Of a stretch of DNA of 62,442 nt, positions 58,079 through 62,442 are shown in pieces. The DNA comes from JANQKX01 sp039028695 (lineage in GTDB: Bacteria; Pseudomonadota; Alphaproteobacteria; Kiloniellales; Kiloniellaceae): positions 1-62,442 of the forward strand of contig JBCCHN010000014.1 of the NCBI GenBank assembly GCA_039028695.1, in the 5' to 3' direction. The notes under the pieces are model-generated. The model saw only the letters and a list, made by a program, of their open reading frames with translations. It had not been told where the DNA came from and searched no databases. Position 1 is the stretch's first letter. The number at the start of each line of letters is the position of its first letter. Position numbers and translations under genes: made by a program.

Positions 58079-60109
58079 TTGTTCCACTCGCTACTGATTG
58101 CCAATCGGGGAGAAATTGCCTGCCGCATTATGAAAACGGCGCAGCGTATGGGGCTTCGCTGCATCGCCGTTTTCTCTGAGGCCGATCAAGGTGCTCAGCA
58201 TGTGGTGAATGCTGACGAAGCGCGTTTGATCGGCCCATCGGCTGCCGCGGAAAGCTATCTCGCAATTGATAAAATAATCGATGCGGCCCGGCAAAGTGGC
58301 GCCGAAGCGGTTCACCCGGGTTATGGGTTTTTGTCGGAGAACGCGGACTTTGCCCAGGCCTGCACGGAGGCCGACCTCACTTTTGTGGGGCCAACCCCGG
58401 AAGCCATTCGGGCCATGGGTCTCAAAAGCCAAGCCAAGACGCTTATGGAGGCAGCCGGTGTCCCTCTATTGCCAGGCTATCACGGTGACGACCAAGATGT
58501 AGCTTGTTTTGAGGACGCGGCACAGAAAATTGGTTATCCTTTACTGGTCAAGGCATCGGCCGGCGGGGGCGGCAAGGGCATGCGGCGTGTGGACCGGGCA
58601 AGTGATTTGTTCGACGCATTGGAGAGTGCCCGGCGGGAAGCCGCGTCTGCCTTTGGGGATGACCGCTTGCTGTTAGAACGTTGTTTGGTCCATCCCCGTC
58701 ACATCGAAGTGCAGGTTTTCCGCGATACCCACGGCAATAGAGTGCACCTTTTCGAGCGTGACTGTTCCCTGCAGCGACGACACCAGAAAGTCATTGAGGA
58801 AGCCCCGGCCCCTGGTATCTCGGAGGATCAAAGGCAGGCCATGGGGCAAGCCGCACTCAAGGCTGCTGAGGCCATCGATTATCATGGTGCAGGCACAGTG
58901 GAATTTATTGCCGAGGACGACTCCTATTACTTCATGGAGATGAATACCCGACTCCAAGTCGAGCACCCTGTCACTGAAATGATCACAGGCCGAGATTTGG
59001 TGGAATGGCAGCTTCGGATTGCCGCTGGTGAGAAGCTTCCCTGCGGGCAAGAGGATTTGCGCATCAACGGTCACGCTTTTGAGGCGCGACTCTATGCCGA
59101 GGATCCGGAACGGGATTTCTTGCCCGCCAGTGGCAGACTGGACCATTTCGTCGTGCCGTCCTCCTCGTCTAATCGGCGCATCGACAGCGGTTTTGTTAGC
59201 GGCGACGTCATCAGCATCCAATATGATCCCTTGATCGCTAAAATCGTCACATGGGGTCGGAACCGCACCGATGCCCTTCGTCAGATGCGCAGCGCTTTGG
59301 CCGATGTGGAATTGGTCGGCCCCCCTACCAATTTGGATTTCCTAGCCCGTTTGGCAGCCCATCCCGATTTCGCCGTCGGCGGGGTGGACACCGCCTTTAT
59401 CGAGGACCGTCGGGAGGCCTTGCGCCCCAAAGAACAGGCCTTGCCTGAAGAAGTCCTTGCCTTGGCCTGTCTTGCCGAGGGCCTCCGATTGGAGCAGAAC
59501 CAGCGCGAGGCAACGATAGCTAGGCCGGACCTCTATTCGCCCTGGCGGGACCGCAGGGGCTGGCGTTTAAACGGGCCTGGACAAATCCCCATGACCTTTT
59601 GGTGGGAGGGAACGGCCCATCACATCACTTTGTTGTCCGACCGGCAGGGCCGGCATCTGCTTCGCTCTGGGGGATCCCAGCTTGAGGTCGATGGTCAATT
59701 ATCTTCAGCCGGAGCCTTGGAAGCGCGCATCGGAGGGACAGTGAGCCACGCACGCGCCTTATGGGTGGCGTCTGACCTGGTGCTAATCGGTGATTTTGGT
59801 CAGTTCCGTTTAGCGCTCCGGGATCCGGTGCACGGGAAGGCGGCGGCGGCAGGAGATCAAGATCGGCTCGCTTCGCCCATGCCCGGTAAGATCATTGCGG
59901 TTACGGTCGAGGCCGGACAGGCCGTGGTCAAAGGAGACGCCTTGATGGTGGTTGAAGCGATGAAGATGGAGCACAGCATCAGAACATCTCGTGACGGCGT
60001 CGTGGCGCAGGTGTATTTTGCCGAGGGAGATTTGGTTGAAGAAGGGGTGGAATTGCTGCGTCTGGCCGCAACAGGAGAGCGTCCGACAGCCGCGAAGAGT
60101 AAGCCATAG
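58079..60109 (+). CDS. mccA: 3-Methylcrotonyl-CoA carboxylase alpha (biotin carboxylase/carrier) subunit
   Basis: Partner of mccB. Biotin carboxylase domain from MFHSLLIANRGEIACRIM to ~450, with the ATP-grasp loop KASAGGGGKGMRR, then the short MCC-type linker domain, then a biotinyl domain with VVEAMKMEHS, biotin on Lys629. 676 residues. Initiation at TTG (58079) with GAGAGG almost touching it. Paralogous to the pccA product of the same window. Confidence 0.95.
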   Translation: MFHSLLIANRGEIACRIMKTAQRMGLRCIAVFSEADQGAQHVVNADEARLIGPSAAAESYLAIDKIIDAARQSGAEAVHPGYGFLSENADFAQACTEADLTFVGPTPEAIRAMGLKSQAKTLMEAAGVPLLPGYHGDDQDVACFEDAAQKIGYPLLVKASAGGGGKGMRRVDRASDLFDALESARREAASAFGDDRLLLERCLVHPRHIEVQVFRDTHGNRVHLFERDCSLQRRHQKVIEEAPAPGISEDQRQAMGQAALKAAEAIDYHGAGTVEFIAEDDSYYFMEMNTRLQVEHPVTEMITGRDLVEWQLRIAAGEKLPCGQEDLRINGHAFEARLYAEDPERDFLPASGRLDHFVVPSSSSNRRIDSGFVSGDVISIQYDPLIAKIVTWGRNRTDALRQMRSALADVELVGPPTNLDFLARLAAHPDFAVGGVDTAFIEDRREALRPKEQALPEEVLALACLAEGLRLEQNQREATIARPDLYSPWRDRRGWRLNGPGQIPMTFWWEGTAHHITLLSDRQGRHLLRSGGSQLEVDGQLSSAGALEARIGGTVSHARALWVASDLVLIGDFGQFRLALRDPVHGKAAAAGDQDRLASPMPGKIIAVTVEAGQAVVKGDALMVVEAMKMEHSIRTSRDGVVAQVYFAEGDLVEEGVELLRLAATGERPTAAKSKP

Positions 60110-60127
60110 CCGTGGGAAGGGAAAAAA

Positions 60128-61093
60128 ATGACGCTGCCTGACCGGGTTAAGCTGGTCGAAGTAGGGCCTCGAGATGGCTTGCAAAACGAAGCGGCTGTGG
60201 TTCCCATCGATATCAAGGTCGCGCTCATTGAAAAATTGATGGCTGCGGGTTTAGCCGTCATTGAGGTTGGCGCCTTTGTATCTCCTAAATGGGTGCCTCA
60301 AATGGCTGACTCGACGGAGGTGCTGCGCCGGGTTGTCGCCAAGCAGGACCAATGGACAGGGGCCGTGCCACCTTCAGGGTTCCAGTTCCCCGTGTTGGTG
60401 CCCAATGAGAGGGGGGTGCGGGATGCTTTGTCCGCGGGCGCAAAAGAGGTTGCCATCTTTGGTGCGGTGACCGAGAGCTTTTCCCGAAAGAACATCAATT
60501 GTTCCATCGACGAGAGCCTGCAACGTTTTGAGGCGGTGGCGGCCTCGGCCCTGGCGGCGGGCTGTCGGGTGCGGGGATACCTTTCCTGCGTTTTGGGGTG
60601 CCCTTACGAAGGTGAGGTGGGCCCAGAAGTCGTGGCGCGGGTGGCGGAGCGACTTTATCGGCTTGGCTGTTACGAGATTTCCCTAGGGGACACCATCGGG
60701 GTGGGAACGCCGGGGAAAACCCGCGCCCTCTTGGACGCGGTGGCGGCCGTATTGCCCGTCTCGGCGCTGGCCGTCCATTTCCACGATACCTATGGGCAGG
60801 CCCTGGCCAATGTGATGGTGGGGCTTGAAAGAGGGGTCGCTACGGTCGATGCGTCGGTGGCTGGCCTGGGCGGTTGCCCTTATGCTCGGGGGGCAAGCGG
60901 CAATCTGGCCAGCGAGGATTTGGTTTATCTTTTGGATGGCCTGGGTGTGGACAGTGGCGTTGACCTATCTATGTTATGTGAGGCAGGGCAGTTTATTTGC
61001 GATCATTTGGGACGCCCGCCGGCGTCCAAGGCGGCGCAGGCCTTGGCAGCCCGAAGCGCTGCGGCACCAAAAAGCGCTCAAAAAAGGGCCTAA
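60128..61093 (+). CDS. mvaB: Hydroxymethylglutaryl-CoA lyase
   Basis: Splits HMG-CoA into acetyl-CoA and acetoacetate, the last step of leucine breakdown. The 321-residue TIM-barrel protein has VEVGPRDGLQNE near residue 10-21, the metal-binding AVHFHDTYGQ and the signature GLGGCPYARGASGN with the catalytic Cys. It follows mccA by 18 bases and closes the leucine block. Confidence 0.96.
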   Translation: MTLPDRVKLVEVGPRDGLQNEAAVVPIDIKVALIEKLMAAGLAVIEVGAFVSPKWVPQMADSTEVLRRVVAKQDQWTGAVPPSGFQFPVLVPNERGVRDALSAGAKEVAIFGAVTESFSRKNINCSIDESLQRFEAVAASALAAGCRVRGYLSCVLGCPYEGEVGPEVVARVAERLYRLGCYEISLGDTIGVGTPGKTRALLDAVAAVLPVSALAVHFHDTYGQALANVMVGLERGVATVDASVAGLGGCPYARGASGNLASEDLVYLLDGLGVDSGVDLSMLCEAGQFICDHLGRPPASKAAQALAARSAAAPKSAQKRA

Positions 61094-61115
61094 CGCCTGA
61101 TAATGGAACGGAGGT

Positions 61116-61571
61116 ATGGTGGGACAGGGTGAGGCAAGGGGTGGATTGCACCTCCTTAAGGTGGCGGTCTCGGCTGGCTCGGTGGAGGATATCCGGCGCT
61201 TTCAGTCGACCCGCCAAAAAAGCCATGGCTTTGTTTTCCATCACACCCGGCAAATGCCCCGGCGCTGGGCCGAGCTGTTGGCCGGAGGATCGATTTATTG
61301 GGTGGTAAAGGGCTTTATTCAGGCCCGCCAGCCCTTTCTCGATATTCGCTCCGTGGTGTTGGATGGTCGCCCTTACGCAGAATTGGTATTGGATCCGGAT
61401 CTGGTTTTGACCCAAGGTCGCCCGCAAGGCGCCTTTCAAGGTTGGCGGTATCTGGTCGGTGACCAGGCGCCGGCTGATATTGCTACGGGGCAGGCTCTTC
61501 AAGGCGGGGCGGGTGAGGCTGAGATGCCCCCTGAAATGCGAGCCGAGTTGATGGAACTTGGATTGCTTTAA
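61116..61571 (+). CDS. DUF1489-family protein
   Basis: Conserved in alphaproteobacteria, function unknown. The 151-residue protein shows the usual HLLKVAVSAGSVEDI start region, GGSIYWVVKGFIQARQPFLDI and VLDPDLVLTQGRPQGAFQGWRYL. The start is uncertain: ATG 61116, or TTG 61146, which gives the usual shorter N-terminus (MHLLK...). It is 22 bases after the lyase gene, which may be chance of order rather than shared function. Confidence 0.85.
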   Translation: MVGQGEARGGLHLLKVAVSAGSVEDIRRFQSTRQKSHGFVFHHTRQMPRRWAELLAGGSIYWVVKGFIQARQPFLDIRSVVLDGRPYAELVLDPDLVLTQGRPQGAFQGWRYLVGDQAPADIATGQALQGGAGEAEMPPEMRAELMELGLL

Positions 61572-62138
61572 GGGATTGGCCGAGCTTGAGGGCAACCCTA
61601 GGACTTCAATGGCCGTCGCGATTTGGCGGTCTTGGTCGATGTCTCGTTCGACGGTGGCCTTGCGGACATAAAATTTTCGAAAGTTTTTCTTTTCCGCTGG
61701 ACAGGGCAAGTGGAGAAGCCTATATAAATCTTCGCCCTGGACGGCGGTCCAGTCGCCTTGGGCTCCTGAAAAGCGCATCCCACTGACGTCGATCGGCGTT
61801 GAAGTCTGCGTTTTTTATCTTTAATATGTTCGGCTTTCGCGATCCGGGAATCGGGGCGCGGGGCTGTCCTTGGGCGAGGAATTTTTTGCTCTAGGGCGTT
61901 GCTATTTGACATTGTTGTTTTTATGGAAGGGATACGCGGGCGGCGGCTTGTTGTGTTTTTTTACGTTTTTGCGTTTTGAGACATATGGGCTTTTTGCTTA
62001 GCGTATCTTGAGATAGTTACGCGTTGTCCTTTTGCGGGATTTTTTTCTCGTGAGAGGGTATATTGAGTGAGGAGTCCTTGCTTTGATTTGTTGGTCTTTG
62101 GGCGTTTTGCTTTTGGGCTGATGGATTGGGGCATATGT
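61572..62138 (+). promoter_or_regulatory. rRNA operon promoter and leader region
   Basis: About 570 bases with no gene. A perfect -35 box TTGACA (61906-61911) has only weak -10 candidates downstream (GATACG at 61931), so the promoter assignment is tentative. From about 61890 the plus strand is very rich in G and T: of the 100 bases 61911-62010 I count 13 A and 12 C. Several T-runs and short stems (for example TCTCGTGAGA near 62047) occur. This should include the processed leader of the 16S precursor. Confidence 0.6.

Positions 62139-62442
<304 letters not shown>

Overview
The window is a chromosomal segment of an alphaproteobacterium, most likely of Rhodospirillales type. This is inferred from the S10-spc-alpha gene order with adk directly behind secY, an F1-ATPase assembly chaperone of the ATP12 family beside propionyl-CoA carboxylase, a DUF1489 protein, and a 16S rRNA 5' end of alphaproteobacterial type. 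No tRNA, CRISPR array, prophage or insertion sequence was found.

Layout. (1) 1-14.2 kb: the 3' end of rpsJ, then an unbroken ribosomal superoperon (rplC to rplO, secY, adk, rpsM, rpsK, rpoA, rplQ), with an internal promoter/terminator pair before rpsM and a strong terminator after rplQ. (2) 14.4-23.8 kb: housekeeping genes: class II fructose-bisphosphate aldolase, a DegP/Q-type periplasmic protease, RarA, an isochorismatase-fold protein that has lost its catalytic triad, a CrcB fluoride channel, an RluC-type pseudouridine synthase, an AsmA-family protein and ATP12. (3) 23.9-27.5 kb: propionyl-CoA carboxylase pccB-pccA. (4) 27.5-32.9 kb: a loose accessory patch with a small HEPN-like protein, two Fe(II)/2-oxoglutarate oxygenases, acylphosphatase, a methyltransferase, a flavin-binding PPOX-fold protein beside the remnant of another, a glutamine amidotransferase and a VOC protein. 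(5) 33-34.5 kb: an ArsR regulator and an ArsP-type permease sharing a duplicated operator-like sequence. (6) 34.5-39.5 kb: lipB, maeB, mgtE and a hotdog thioesterase.

(7) 39.5-61.1 kb: a leucine/branched-chain acyl-CoA degradation pathway in two blocks. The first (aldehyde dehydrogenase, ivd, a second acyl-CoA dehydrogenase, a DsbA-fold isomerase) starts behind a palindrome that overlaps its promoter. The second is mccB, methylglutaconyl-CoA hydratase, mccA and HMG-CoA lyase. Between them lie about 11.5 kb of unrelated genes: an adenylate cyclase with TolB-like and TPR regions, a class I PPK2 polyphosphate kinase, an OmpA-domain protein, and a Lap-type adhesin export set (LapG-like protease, membrane fusion protein, ABC exporter with an inactive C39-like domain, divergent TolC-like protein). 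The exporter/TolC intergenic region carries a perfect CtrA-type box. The adhesin itself and a LapD receptor are not in the window. (8) 61.1-62.4 kb: a DUF1489 gene, a strikingly G+T-rich rRNA leader, and the first ~300 bases of a 16S rRNA gene.

The genes fall into three working units: translation and secretion, propionate/leucine acyl-CoA catabolism with two biotin carboxylases, and a surface adhesion/second-messenger module. All identifications come from reading protein motifs and gene context; no database search was run.
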